Positions 53,519-61,554 of a stretch of DNA of 64,000 nucleotides are shown here, one piece after another. The stretch covers positions 1 through 64,000 of the forward strand of contig JBJKUR010000011.1 in assembly GCA_045563055.1 (NCBI GenBank). Reading direction: 5' to 3'. How positions within the stretch are numbered: position 1 is the stretch's first letter; each line of letters opens with the position of its first letter. The notes below the pieces were generated by a model. It did no database searches, had not been told where the DNA came from, and worked only from the letters and a program-made list of their open reading frames with translations. A program made the translations under genes and the position numbers. This stretch comes from Methylaequor sp045563055. GTDB lineage: Bacteria > Pseudomonadota > Alphaproteobacteria > Methylaequorales > Methylaequoraceae.

Positions 53519-54118
53519 TTAATCAAGATCTAATTCTTCGGATTTATATTTTTCATAAAACTCTTCACCTAGAATTTCTTTGATCTTATCTGAGGTAAGT
53601 TCGTTAACTCTCCCAGAATATTCTTCATGCATTTCCGAGCATTTTCTAGAAACCGCGTTGGCCACACCTTGAGTAATAAAATCATTTTCAAGGGCTGTTC
53701 TAGCTCTAGTGGTTGCCTCTGATTTAGCTTTTGTAAGTCTTGCAAGTCCAGAGTTTTTTTTTCTATTAAGATCATCTACAACTTCCATTAGCTGTTTATA
53801 AGTTGGATCGGGTAAGTCAATATTAATAAACTGACCATCCACTTCATAATTGAACTCAACTTCATCAATCTTTTCAGTTAATAGTGGAATATGATCTGTA
53901 TTGAAAACCAAGATTTGAATAAGATCTTCATTCTCTGTCTTTTTTATGTCTCCAACATCTACTAACCTTCTAGGCTTACCTTGCACATTAATTCTTAATC
54001 CCCTTAGAGTTGAAAGATTGGCGTCAGCTGATTTGACTTCTTTGAGGATTTCCTCATAATCTTCAATCCCAGCTTTCATTAGTGTTTCTGCTTGAATTGT
54101 ATATTTATCTGCTACCAT
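53519..54118 (-). CDS. ribosome-recycling-factor-like protein in the flagellar operon
   Basis: 199 residues. The order of elements follows RRF: an N-terminal helix (QAETLMKAGIEDYEEILKEV), a small beta domain (LRGLRINVQGKPRRLVDVGD, IQILVFNTDHIPLLTEKIDE, GQFINIDLPDPTYKQLMEVV) and two long helices to the end. Compare RRF: DAEVRMDKCVEAFK, VVEYYGTPTPLRQLASV, LKINVFDRSMSPAVEKAI, IRVPLPPLTEERRKDL. The residues that matter for ribosome binding (RTGRA and the RNVRRD arginines) are mostly replaced. It is the last gene of the fliO operon. Homology is inferred by eye; the function is unlikely to be ribosome recycling. Confidence 0.55.
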   Translation of the reverse strand: MVADKYTIQAETLMKAGIEDYEEILKEVKSADANLSTLRGLRINVQGKPRRLVDVGDIKKTENEDLIQILVFNTDHIPLLTEKIDEVEFNYEVDGQFINIDLPDPTYKQLMEVVDDLNRKKNSGLARLTKAKSEATTRARTALENDFITQGVANAVSRKCSEMHEEYSGRVNELTSDKIKEILGEEFYEKYKSEELDLD

Positions 54119-54127
54119 AATATGATA

Positions 54128-54919
54128 TTATACTACTACAGTTTGATTTTCATCAACTATGTTTTCTTTATTTTTACTTTTATCTTCTTTATCTTTATCT
54201 TTTTCTACTTCTTCAACCAGTGGTTGAGGTAACTTTGAAAATTTAAATTTTGATTTTGGATCTAATTTCCTGACAATTTTTTGAGCGTCATCAATTGATC
54301 TCGCAACTAATTTAATACAAAATACTTTCCCTTCAAGCATTGAAAAGCTAAGTAATAAATTTAATTGAGCTTTGTAGCAATATATAGAGGTAAGGAGCCA
54401 ACTCAGAAAAAAAATAAAGATATCAACTGAAATTGTGACAGACATAATTGCCAGAAATAAAAAAAGAATCCACCACTTTTGGTTATAGGCTAGCCAAATT
54501 GGAGGGAAAATTCCTGCTGACAAAGAGTTGGAATTTTCAATTAACTCGTAATTTCTGTAAACATCTCTCATCCCAATGTATTCATACAATTCATCAGATT
54601 CGTAGAATTCTCTTTTTAAAAATTCAGTTTTAATTTTTGATGTTTCTTCTTTGGTAGTTGTTACAAATTTGCACCCAAGACTATTTCCGATTTTTAGATC
54701 GAAAAAAGTTTCTTCTCTTAGGATTGTTATGATAGTTTTTTGCTGATTTTTTTTTAACTCTTTTAAATCCTGATTCAACTGTTTTTCACCAAATGTATAT
54801 AGTTGGTTGTCTAAAGCTATAATAATATCGTCAGGCTTTAAAAAGTTCGAAGCAGCATGACTGCCCGGATTCACCTTGCTTATCTTAATTAAAAAATTAC
54901 CTTCATTTTTTTCTGCCAT
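54128..54919 (-). CDS. PDZ-like domain membrane protein
   Basis: 263 residues. The first 75 look like a PDZ domain (GNFLIKISKVNPGSHAASNF with LKPDDIIIALDNQ, a common PDZ turn). Two to three membrane helices follow GIFPPIWLAYNQKWWILFLF, which resembles DUF2628-type proteins. A lysine/aspartate tail is cytosolic. It lies nine bases from the RRF-like gene and four from the coiled-coil gene. Role unknown; probably a membrane partner of the flagellar assembly set. Confidence 0.6.
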   Translation of the reverse strand: MAEKNEGNFLIKISKVNPGSHAASNFLKPDDIIIALDNQLYTFGEKQLNQDLKELKKNQQKTIITILREETFFDLKIGNSLGCKFVTTTKEETSKIKTEFLKREFYESDELYEYIGMRDVYRNYELIENSNSLSAGIFPPIWLAYNQKWWILFLFLAIMSVTISVDIFIFFLSWLLTSIYCYKAQLNLLLSFSMLEGKVFCIKLVARSIDDAQKIVRKLDPKSKFKFSKLPQPLVEEVEKDKDKEDKSKNKENIVDENQTVVV

Positions 54920-54923
54920 TTTT

Positions 54924-55649
54924 TTAAGGAAAGGTTATATTTTCTTTTTGATCTTTGATTTCTTTGACTAATAGTTTGTTTTGACTGGAAATAGCCTCTA
55001 AAGCAGCATTAAGTGAAGAAGTGCTGTTAGATAATTCTTTTAACAATTTAACATTTTGATTTTTCTTATTGTCTTTAAGAAGTTTCCCTATTTCTTTATT
55101 AACACTTGCTGAAGTCATAACGCCTGACTCTTGAATGGATTTCCCAATTTTATCTGTTTCACTCTTTAATGATTTAGATAGCCCATTAGATAGATTTGAA
55201 ATTTCTTTTGATAGATTTACCATAAGTTTTTTATCGTTAGAGTTGATTGCATCAGATAATTCTTCAATTTTTAATTTCATTTCCTCACTTGCATTTAATA
55301 AATCAGTATGTCTTGCGAGACTTGAATTCATATTATCAACGGCTTTATTAACATTTTCAACGTTTTCTGCAAATACAACTAGTGCCTCTCTACTAGTGCT
55401 TGTCATATCTTCTAATTCTGAGAGAGATTTAAAATACAATAACCCAGTTAAAATTATTGCAACGACAGCAGTTGCTATTGAACTTGAAAAAATGATTGTT
55501 GTATATTTGTGAATTTCTTTCATTTTTTGCTCCGTTTTTAAATATTCATTTTTTATTCTTTTATATTCAGATGTAACATCGGTTGCAGCATCAGCAGCAT
55601 CTAAAGCAATTTTAATACTCTCTTGCATTGCATTAAGTTGTTGTGTCAT
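54924..55649 (-). CDS. single-pass coiled-coil membrane protein
   Basis: 241 residues. One membrane helix near 50-72 (IIFSSSIATAVVAIILTGLL) separates a short helical N-terminus from a long, serine- and asparagine-rich coiled coil (residues 85-240). It looks a little like a chemoreceptor signalling stalk, but no methyl-accepting hairpin tip is visible. It overlaps the Cys-rich small gene by four bases. No family recognised. Confidence 0.62.
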   Translation of the reverse strand: MTQQLNAMQESIKIALDAADAATDVTSEYKRIKNEYLKTEQKMKEIHKYTTIIFSSSIATAVVAIILTGLLYFKSLSELEDMTSTSREALVVFAENVENVNKAVDNMNSSLARHTDLLNASEEMKLKIEELSDAINSNDKKLMVNLSKEISNLSNGLSKSLKSETDKIGKSIQESGVMTSASVNKEIGKLLKDNKKNQNVKLLKELSNSTSSLNAALEAISSQNKLLVKEIKDQKENITFP

Positions 55650-55846
55650 GCAATTCTTCCTTTTTTAATAGTTTTAACATTTTTTTTCTTTTTTGAAAAC
55701 ATTGCACAATTTGTGCCAGATATTTTTTTTATTTCTAAATAAGGAACTTTAGCTGAAATAATTCCAAAAGCTTTACAACCATTGGGAAATTTAGGTTTGT
55801 AAGTAATATAGAAATGAATACAGTTATGACAATTATTTTGATGCAT
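55646..55846 (-). CDS. small conserved Cys-rich protein
   Basis: 66 residues. CHNCIHFYITYKPKFPNGCK, then AFGIISAKVPYLEI and SGTNCAMF, fit a small conserved family with the pattern C-x2-C-x2-F/Y..T..P..P.GC..FG.....P...V...SG..C. Four cysteines could bind zinc or an iron-sulfur cluster. Members turn up near motility genes and are often misannotated; I know of no proven role. Coupled by overlap to genes on both sides. Confidence 0.6.
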   Translation of the reverse strand: MHQNNCHNCIHFYITYKPKFPNGCKAFGIISAKVPYLEIKKISGTNCAMFSKKKKNVKTIKKGRIA

Positions 55847-56054
55847 CCTTCATTAAATCCCTAAGTTTGTATACAATTTTTGCAATTTGGTATCTTAAAG
55901 CTCCACAAAATGACGTCAAAGCACAAAACCACAAGAAAATAGACATTAAAAGTTCTTTATTATTAAATAATTCTAATGCTTTGAAATGACACACTATAGA
56001 GCTATAAAAAAATGCTAAGGTAACAATTAGTTGAGAAATATTTCTATTTATCAT
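55833..56054 (-). CDS. small membrane protein in the flagellar operon
   Basis: 73 residues from ATG 56054, which has GGAAAG upstream; ATG 56066 and TTG 56075 are alternatives. Two membrane helices (ISQLIVTLAFFYSSIVCHF and LLMSIFLWFCALTSFCGAL) are followed by a short basic end. It overlaps the flhB end by 11 bases and the Cys-rich gene by 14. No family recognised. Confidence 0.55.
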   Translation of the reverse strand: MINRNISQLIVTLAFFYSSIVCHFKALELFNNKELLMSIFLWFCALTSFCGALRYQIAKIVYKLRDLMKDASK

Positions 56055-57195
56055 TTTTCTTTCCATATTCGTCAAAAATCATATCTTCAGGAACTTCAAT
56101 TTCTGGTTTTTCAATTTCCTCCCCATTATTTACTTTATAAATATAAGCTAAAGCAATTGCAACGGCGTTGTAGAGTTGACTCATTATTTCTTCTCCAATA
56201 TCACAAGTATAATATAATGCTCTAGCTAATTTTGGACTCTGCATTGTTCCAATATCAAGTTTTTTTCCTTTTTCGATAATTTTTTCAGCGATCCTTCCTC
56301 TACCTTTAGAAATTATAACTGGAGCTTTTGATTCACCAACTTCGTATTTGAGTGCAATTGCAAAATGGGTTGGGTTTGTGATAATAGCTGTAGCTTCACT
56401 TAGATCATCTAGCGAAGCGTTTTCCTTCCTACCTTGCATTGCAGCTTGAGCTTGAAGTTTTCTTATTTTTTGCTTAACTTCTGGATGACCGTCTGTTTCC
56501 TTGTATTCATCTTTTAAATCTTGATGAGACATTTTTAGTTGCTTGATAAAATCATATTTTTGATAAATTAGGTCTAATATGGCAATAAAAGCTAGAGCTA
56601 ATAATAATGCAGTTGCTAATTCAGGAAAAAAAGATGACAACCTGTTCACTGCAGAAAAAATATTTGCAGTAGTCAAATTCGTAAGATCTGGAAGATACTT
56701 TTCAATAAACAAATAAGAAATAAATCCAAGAAGAGAAACTTTTAAAATGGCCTTTACTAATTCTACTAGACCTTTAATCGAGAAAATTCTTTTTATACCC
56801 TTAATTGGATTAATTTTCTCAAATTTCCAATGAATTGATTTTAAAGAAAAGTTTATTCCTCCAACAGCAAATTGAGTTAAGATACTAACAATTAATAAAG
56901 GAACTGAAAAAATTACAAAAACCTGTAAAAAAAAACGTATAACTTTTCCCATTGATTCTAATGGAGACTTTCCAGAGGCTATTTCCGGTCCAAATGAAAA
57001 TAGAGATTTACATATTTTTAGAAATTCATCCAAAAGATATGGGGAAAAATATAGTAATAAAACACCCATGAACATTGAGCTAAAAACAAAAACTTCTTTA
57101 GAGGATAAAACTTTACCATCCTCCCTCGCTTTTTCCAGTCTTCTGGCTGTTGGTTCTTGCGATTTTTCTTGACTTTCGTCTCTATCTTCTGCCAT
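56044..57195 (-). CDS. flhB: flagellar type III export protein FlhB
   Basis: 383 residues. Four membrane helices span residues 30-215. The cytoplasmic domain contains the self-cleaving NPTH motif (IITNPTHFAIALKYE, near residue 270), which sets the substrate switch from hook to filament. The C-terminal tail after YKVNNGEEIEKPEIEVPED is longer than minimal. It lies in the export-gate operon after fliR. Confidence 0.95.
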   Translation of the reverse strand: MAEDRDESQEKSQEPTARRLEKAREDGKVLSSKEVFVFSSMFMGVLLLYFSPYLLDEFLKICKSLFSFGPEIASGKSPLESMGKVIRFFLQVFVIFSVPLLIVSILTQFAVGGINFSLKSIHWKFEKINPIKGIKRIFSIKGLVELVKAILKVSLLGFISYLFIEKYLPDLTNLTTANIFSAVNRLSSFFPELATALLLALAFIAILDLIYQKYDFIKQLKMSHQDLKDEYKETDGHPEVKQKIRKLQAQAAMQGRKENASLDDLSEATAIITNPTHFAIALKYEVGESKAPVIISKGRGRIAEKIIEKGKKLDIGTMQSPKLARALYYTCDIGEEIMSQLYNAVAIALAYIYKVNNGEEIEKPEIEVPEDMIFDEYGKKNDK

Positions 57196-57206
57196 TAGAT
57201 ATCCAT

Positions 57207-58025
57207 TTAGTTAGCAAGTATATTTTCTATTGATTCTAAAGAGCTTTTCGTTAATTCCGCAAAAGCATTTCCAATAGATTGTGACGAAACGTACATAATA
57301 AAGAATGCCAAGATCATTGTTACTGGGAATGCAAAAGAAAACATATTTAGTTGCGGTGCAGCTCTAGTAATAATACCAACTGCTACATTAGTCATTAGTA
57401 GAGCACCAACCACCGGCAACATTATTAAACCGCCAGTATAAAACATTGCTCCTGCAGCTTCGATACCAAGACCTACCAACCCTATCGGCGGCAGACCATT
57501 ATTTATGTTAAAGATTTCAAAACTTTTAAATAGGAATTCAATGGCAATTAGATGTCCATTTAAGGACAAAAATACTGTAATTAGAAATAAATCAAGTGTA
57601 AGACTAATAACTGGAGTCTGACCACCAGTATCAGGGTCAACCATTTGTGAAAACCCTAAACCTGTTGTCGAAGCTATTTTTTCACCTGCAAGACTTGCAG
57701 CTGCAAACCAGATACTTAAAGTCATACCGAAAGATAGGCCTATCAAACCCTCAATAATTACAATTGTCAAAAGATTTTCTAGAACGGCCTCTGAAATTTC
57801 GATTTCAGATAGATAACCAAAATAAAAAAATGAAATTATTAAAGAGAAAAGTATTTTTATATTTAAAGGAATAACCCTCGACCCAAAGAAAGGGCTGGAT
57901 ATAAAAAAAGCAGAAAGTCTTATCGAGCATAAAAAAAATTTAAATAAATAATCTAGTAGTGAATTAAGCTCAAGCCCTGGCAATGCATCCATAGGGTTAT
58001 AAAAAGGTAAGGGAATAAACATCAT
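57207..58025 (-). CDS. fliR: flagellar type III export protein FliR
   Basis: 272 residues, six to seven helices. FFISSPFFGSRVIPLNIKIL at the N-terminus, LIGLSFGMTLSIWFAAASLA, and GFSQMVDPDTGGQTPVISLT are conserved in FliR. It forms the export gate core with FliP and FliQ. It overlaps fliQ by four bases. Confidence 0.94.
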   Translation of the reverse strand: MMFIPLPFYNPMDALPGLELNSLLDYLFKFFLCSIRLSAFFISSPFFGSRVIPLNIKILFSLIISFFYFGYLSEIEISEAVLENLLTIVIIEGLIGLSFGMTLSIWFAAASLAGEKIASTTGLGFSQMVDPDTGGQTPVISLTLDLFLITVFLSLNGHLIAIEFLFKSFEIFNINNGLPPIGLVGLGIEAAGAMFYTGGLIMLPVVGALLMTNVAVGIITRAAPQLNMFSFAFPVTMILAFFIMYVSSQSIGNAFAELTKSSLESIENILAN

Positions 58026-58288
58026 TTTATCCCTGATATAGTATCAAAAATAAATCCAAAATAGTCGGTCAAACTTACTAAAAGAAAGTTTGCTAGAAAT
58101 CCCATTGCAAAAATTACTAAAACTATTTTTGGGACAAAACTTAGCGTCATTTCTTGAATAGATGTTGCTGCTTGAATAATTCCAATAATCAGTCCTATTG
58201 CTAATGCTGCACCTAAAAATGGTCCGCTAGACATAAGGACTTGATAGAAAGCCAACCTTACCATTTCTACATTTTCATCAAAACCCAT
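58022..58288 (-). CDS. fliQ: flagellar type III export protein FliQ
   Basis: 88 residues, two long helices: GPFLGAALAIGLIIGIIQAA, TSIQEMTLSFVPKIV and so on. Length and sequence are typical of FliQ, four copies of which surround the FliP-FliR core. It lies between fliP (19 bases) and fliR (four-base overlap). Confidence 0.95.
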   Translation of the reverse strand: MGFDENVEMVRLAFYQVLMSSGPFLGAALAIGLIIGIIQAATSIQEMTLSFVPKIVLVIFAMGFLANFLLVSLTDYFGFIFDTISGIK

Positions 58289-58307
58289 TTTTATTCCTTT
58301 AATTTCA

Positions 58308-59054
58308 TTACGAGAATGTTCCTACTAGTGACCCGACAGTCATTGACCATCCGTCTACCAACACAAATAATAGTAATTTGAATGGAAGAGCAATTAGCAT
58401 AGGAGATAACATCATCATGCCTAATGACATAAGGATGGATGCCACAACCATATCAATTACAAGAAAGGGCAAAAATAGAAGAAAACCAATTTGAAATGCA
58501 GTTTTTAGCTCACTTGTTATATAAGCAGGTAAAACAATATAAAAGGGTATATCTCTAGAATCTTGAAATTTACCTTCATTTGCCATTTGTGAAAACATTA
58601 GAAGATCATTCTTTCTAGTATTTTTAATCATAAATTTTTTAAGTTCTCCACCTCCGCTTTCAACGGCCTCACTTAAATTCATTTCACCATTATTATATGG
58701 TTCTGAGACATCAGAATAAATTTTATTAAATGTAGGGGCCATAACAAAGAAAGTTAGAAACAGCGAAATTGCAACTAAAATTTGATTCGGTGGCGTTTGT
58801 TGTGTTCCTAACGCTTGCCTAAGAATCGACATAACAATTATGATTCTCGTAAATGCAGTCATTCCCAAAACTAGTGAAGGAAGAACTGTCAAAGCCGTCA
58901 TTAAAGCTAAAATTTTCAAGGAGAGCGAGTAAGTTTTTGTACCATTTGCTGACTCAGTAATTGTCAAAGCTTCAAATCCGCCGGGTGCAATTTGAGAAAA
59001 GCATATAACAGGGATAAAAAGAAATAATAAAAAAATAAACTTATGTTTTATCAT
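58308..59054 (-). CDS. fliP: flagellar type III export protein FliP
   Basis: 248 residues with a cleavable signal peptide (IFLLFLFIPVICFSQ), as in most FliP proteins. LILALMTALTVLPSL-like KILALMTALTVLPSLVLGMT, TRIIIVMSILRQALGTQQTP and SLGMMMLSPMLIALPFKLLL are the family hallmarks. It overlaps fliO by 14 bases, indicating coupled translation. Confidence 0.96.
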   Translation of the reverse strand: MIKHKFIFLLFLFIPVICFSQIAPGGFEALTITESANGTKTYSLSLKILALMTALTVLPSLVLGMTAFTRIIIVMSILRQALGTQQTPPNQILVAISLFLTFFVMAPTFNKIYSDVSEPYNNGEMNLSEAVESGGGELKKFMIKNTRKNDLLMFSQMANEGKFQDSRDIPFYIVLPAYITSELKTAFQIGFLLFLPFLVIDMVVASILMSLGMMMLSPMLIALPFKLLLFVLVDGWSMTVGSLVGTFS

Positions 59055-59367
59055 TCATGAGCCTTTTTTCGAAAACTTTTTCAAGCTTATTTGGTTTTAA
59101 GGTATTGTTTTTAATCTCAGTAAGTAAAGAACCTGAGTTTTTTCCAGATATAAAAAGATAGTCTTTATCATCTAGATTTAGTATTAAAGCTCTATCTCCC
59201 TGACCAAGAATAGTTACTTCAGAGACTTTCATCCTTTTTTTTGAGTTAATAGTCCTGGAAATTAGATGTTTATTTTTTTTTATATAGTAGAAACCTATAA
59301 AAAGTACGGCTAAAAAACCTAAAACCAATAAGTAATTAGCTAGACTAGGTCCTGTATATTCTGGCAT
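59041..59367 (-). CDS. fliO: flagellar biosynthesis protein FliO
   Basis: 108 residues: one helix (NYLLVLGFLAVLFIGFYYI) and a small cytoplasmic domain with KRMKVSEVTILGQGDRALIL, the FliO core. FliO helps FliP assemble. It is the first gene of the export-gate operon, with its own sigma-54 promoter upstream. Confidence 0.85.
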   Translation of the reverse strand: MPEYTGPSLANYLLVLGFLAVLFIGFYYIKKNKHLISRTINSKKRMKVSEVTILGQGDRALILNLDDKDYLFISGKNSGSLLTEIKNNTLKPNKLEKVFEKRLMNDKT

Positions 59368-59399
59368 TTTTCCCTCTCGTAATTGTTTAAAAAGGTAAA

Positions 59400-59415
59400 T
59401 GCAAGAAACTTGCCG
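59400..59415 (-). promoter_or_regulatory. sigma-54 promoter of the fliO-fliP-fliQ-fliR-flhB operon
   Basis: Minus-strand CGGCAAGTTTCTTGCA, one mismatch (first T) from TGGCA-N6-TTGCA and exact GG-to-GC spacing. Predicted start near 59389, 22 bases before the fliO ATG. Confidence 0.72.
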
Positions 59416-59494
59416 AATTCAAATAATATGGTCTAAGTAATTGAATTTATTGAATAAAAAAAATATATAAAAAGTATTGTCAATTAGTTGACAA

Positions 59495-59896
59495 TTATAA
59501 ATTTTGCATTAACTCTTCTGGTGTGGCTACCTCTGTAAATCTAATTCCAAATTTTTCACCCACCATGACGACTTCACCTTTTGCTATTTTTGTTCCATTG
59601 GCCAGAATATCTAAAGCGTCTCCAGCTAGCCTATCTAACTCTATAACAGAACCTTCATTTAATCTCAAAAGATCTTTAATTTTAATTTCAGTATTGCCAA
59701 CCTCAACAGTAAGTCTTACTTCAATATTTTCCAAAAGTCTTAAATTGCTAACGGCTGCTGAATTAGTCTCTACTTTTTTATCAACTTTTTCCTCATCAAC
59801 AGTTTTATTACTTTGAACTTCATTCTCGTCAGTCTTGACCTCATTTTTTACTTCTGAGGTTTCTTTATTTTCTTGTTCTGCCATTTCTGCATTCAT
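59495..59896 (-). CDS. fliN: flagellar motor switch protein FliN
   Basis: 133 residues. A charged N-terminal extension (rich in E, K, V) precedes the SpoA domain (LLENIEVRLTVEVGNTEIKI, LLRLNEGSVIELDRLAGD, KGEVVMVGEKFGIRFTEV). With FliM it forms the C-ring and binds export cargo through FliH. ATG 59896 has AAGGAG upstream. It is the last gene of the fliK-fliL-fliM-fliN unit; a 127-base gap with a new promoter follows. Confidence 0.93.
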   Translation of the reverse strand: MNAEMAEQENKETSEVKNEVKTDENEVQSNKTVDEEKVDKKVETNSAAVSNLRLLENIEVRLTVEVGNTEIKIKDLLRLNEGSVIELDRLAGDALDILANGTKIAKGEVVMVGEKFGIRFTEVATPEELMQNL

Positions 59897-59906
59897 GATT
59901 TTCTCC

Positions 59907-60884
59907 TTAGTTTGTTCTTTGTGCTAGTTTTACCGAAGCATTCCCTTTTAGTTCACCCATTTCTGCCTTAAAGTATTTTTGATTTTCAACATAAAAGTCA
60001 ACTGTATCTTCAAGATTAACATTTAATGTATCACCCTCTTTCATCCTTAATAACTTTGACATTGAAACTCTTGGCTCCGTTAAATTGCTTTTTACCATTA
60101 ATGAAACCTCTAAAACAGCTTTTTCTAACTTATCTCTCCATGACATATTAGACTCAACTACATCAGACTGGACTCTAGATCTTAATAATGATGAAACTGG
60201 CTTGAGAGTTTGAAGTGGGTAGACTACGTCAAAGGACATTGAGTCTATATTAGGAAGTTGCATTACAAATGAACACACAATAACGAGATCTGTAGATTCT
60301 ACAAATGCTGCGAATTGAGGATTCTGTTCTCTACTTTGAAATTTGATTGTTATTGGTGTTAAGTCTTTCCAACATTGTTCTAAAACATCAGATATTCCAT
60401 GATTTATTACTTCAATGATTTTTTCTTCAGTTGCGGTAAACTCAGTTCTAGTAGCATCATTTACTTCAAGTTTGCCACCATACCTACTGCTAGTACATAA
60501 GCTTACAAAAGTTGGAGGTAAAACTGTTAGCATTGATCCTCTCAATTCGTCAATTCGATTGTTTGTGAGGCTCATAAATGCATCGAGACCTGAACTATAT
60601 TCTTCAAAAGATTTTACTTCTGGTGGAAACGAACTTATCCTTGGCTGAACTCTAAGAAGTGGAAGAAAAACACCGCGAACTGTTCTTGCAAATCTTTCAT
60701 TAATTAATCTAAGAGCGTAATAATCTCCTAAAAGAGATAGATCGTCGGAACCAAAATTAAATTTTTTATATTCAATTTCTGAACCGTCTTTAACAGACGT
60801 AGATGCACTTAAATCACCAGATTTAAGTCCATCCATTAGTGCATTTACTTCTTCGCTTGATAGTTTCCTTGATGGTTCGCTCAT
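59907..60884 (-). CDS. fliM: flagellar motor switch protein FliM
   Basis: 325 residues. The N-terminus SRKLSSEEVNALMDGLKSGD contains the usual LSQ-EID-LL-like docking segment. The middle domain has RTVRGVFLPLLRVQ and NRIDELRGSMLTVLP in place of the common GGxG turn region; the C-terminal SpoA domain ends KAEMGELKGNASVKL. It joins FliG to FliN in the C-ring and responds to CheY-P. It is 10 bases from fliN and 11 from fliL. Confidence 0.92.
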   Translation of the reverse strand: MSEPSRKLSSEEVNALMDGLKSGDLSASTSVKDGSEIEYKKFNFGSDDLSLLGDYYALRLINERFARTVRGVFLPLLRVQPRISSFPPEVKSFEEYSSGLDAFMSLTNNRIDELRGSMLTVLPPTFVSLCTSSRYGGKLEVNDATRTEFTATEEKIIEVINHGISDVLEQCWKDLTPITIKFQSREQNPQFAAFVESTDLVIVCSFVMQLPNIDSMSFDVVYPLQTLKPVSSLLRSRVQSDVVESNMSWRDKLEKAVLEVSLMVKSNLTEPRVSMSKLLRMKEGDTLNVNLEDTVDFYVENQKYFKAEMGELKGNASVKLAQRTN

Positions 60885-60895
60885 ATTAGATATTC

Positions 60896-61528
60896 CTATT
60901 GTATGACAAATGAAGTGAAATGTACATTTTCAATTCCTCCAAATCCCTCTACTTTCATAAGGACTTCATTAATTCCATCTCTTAGCGCTTCTGCTAATGT
61001 ATATTTACCGTCTTTTCCAGCAATATCCTCTGAAGAAAACTCAGACATAATAGTGAGAATTTCAGATCTTAAAGCTAGTTGATGACTTTCTACATTTGCC
61101 ATAACTTGTTCGTCATACTGAGTAGATACCCCAACGGATAATTGTAGGAATTTTTTTGATCCTTTAAGATTTGCTGTAAAATTTCCAGGAAATTCATAAT
61201 ATGTAGTTGTAAATATCTCTTCTTCAGGTGTAATTTTAGGAATTTTTTTTGGACCTGCAGGGCAATTACCTTCCTCGTCTTTTTCTTCTTCGGCACATTC
61301 TTCTGCTAGTTCTTCCTGTGTTTCCTCATCTGATTTTTCTTCTGCTTCAGGATTCTCTTTCTTTTCTATAATTTTTGAAATCTCAGCTGATGGGTCTGTA
61401 TCATCGCCACCACCAACTAGTATTCCAACTCCAATTCCTGCTCCAAGCAATACAATTCCTCCCACGATCATTAATATTAATTTAAGTGGTGATTTTTTTT
61501 CATTTTCTTGATTATTTTCTTCGGCCAT
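60896..61528 (-). CDS. fliL: flagellar basal body protein FliL
   Basis: 210 residues. One helix (LKLILMIVGGIVLLGAGIGVG) follows a short cytoplasmic start. A long acidic periplasmic stretch with two cysteines (residues 45-95) leads to the FliL domain (YYEFPGNFTANLKGSKKFLQ, LRDGINEVLMKVEGFGGIEN). FliL surrounds the stator. The acidic spacer is longer than usual. An AAGGAGAGA ribosome binding site precedes ATG 61528. Confidence 0.9.
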   Translation of the reverse strand: MAEENNQENEKKSPLKLILMIVGGIVLLGAGIGVGILVGGGDDTDPSAEISKIIEKKENPEAEEKSDEETQEELAEECAEEEKDEEGNCPAGPKKIPKITPEEEIFTTTYYEFPGNFTANLKGSKKFLQLSVGVSTQYDEQVMANVESHQLALRSEILTIMSEFSSEDIAGKDGKYTLAEALRDGINEVLMKVEGFGGIENVHFTSFVIQ

Positions 61529-61554
61529 AAATCTCTCCTTATACTTTAAATTAA

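Noticed and set aside
55135..55512. Plus-strand open frame of about 125 codons inside the coiled-coil protein gene
   Set aside because: It lies fully antisense to a gene that is coupled to both neighbours; serine- and leucine-rich antisense frames are common opposite coiled coils.
54924..55649. Methyl-accepting chemotaxis protein
   Set aside because: It has a membrane helix and a long coiled coil, but no conserved signalling tip, HAMP domain or sensor domain.
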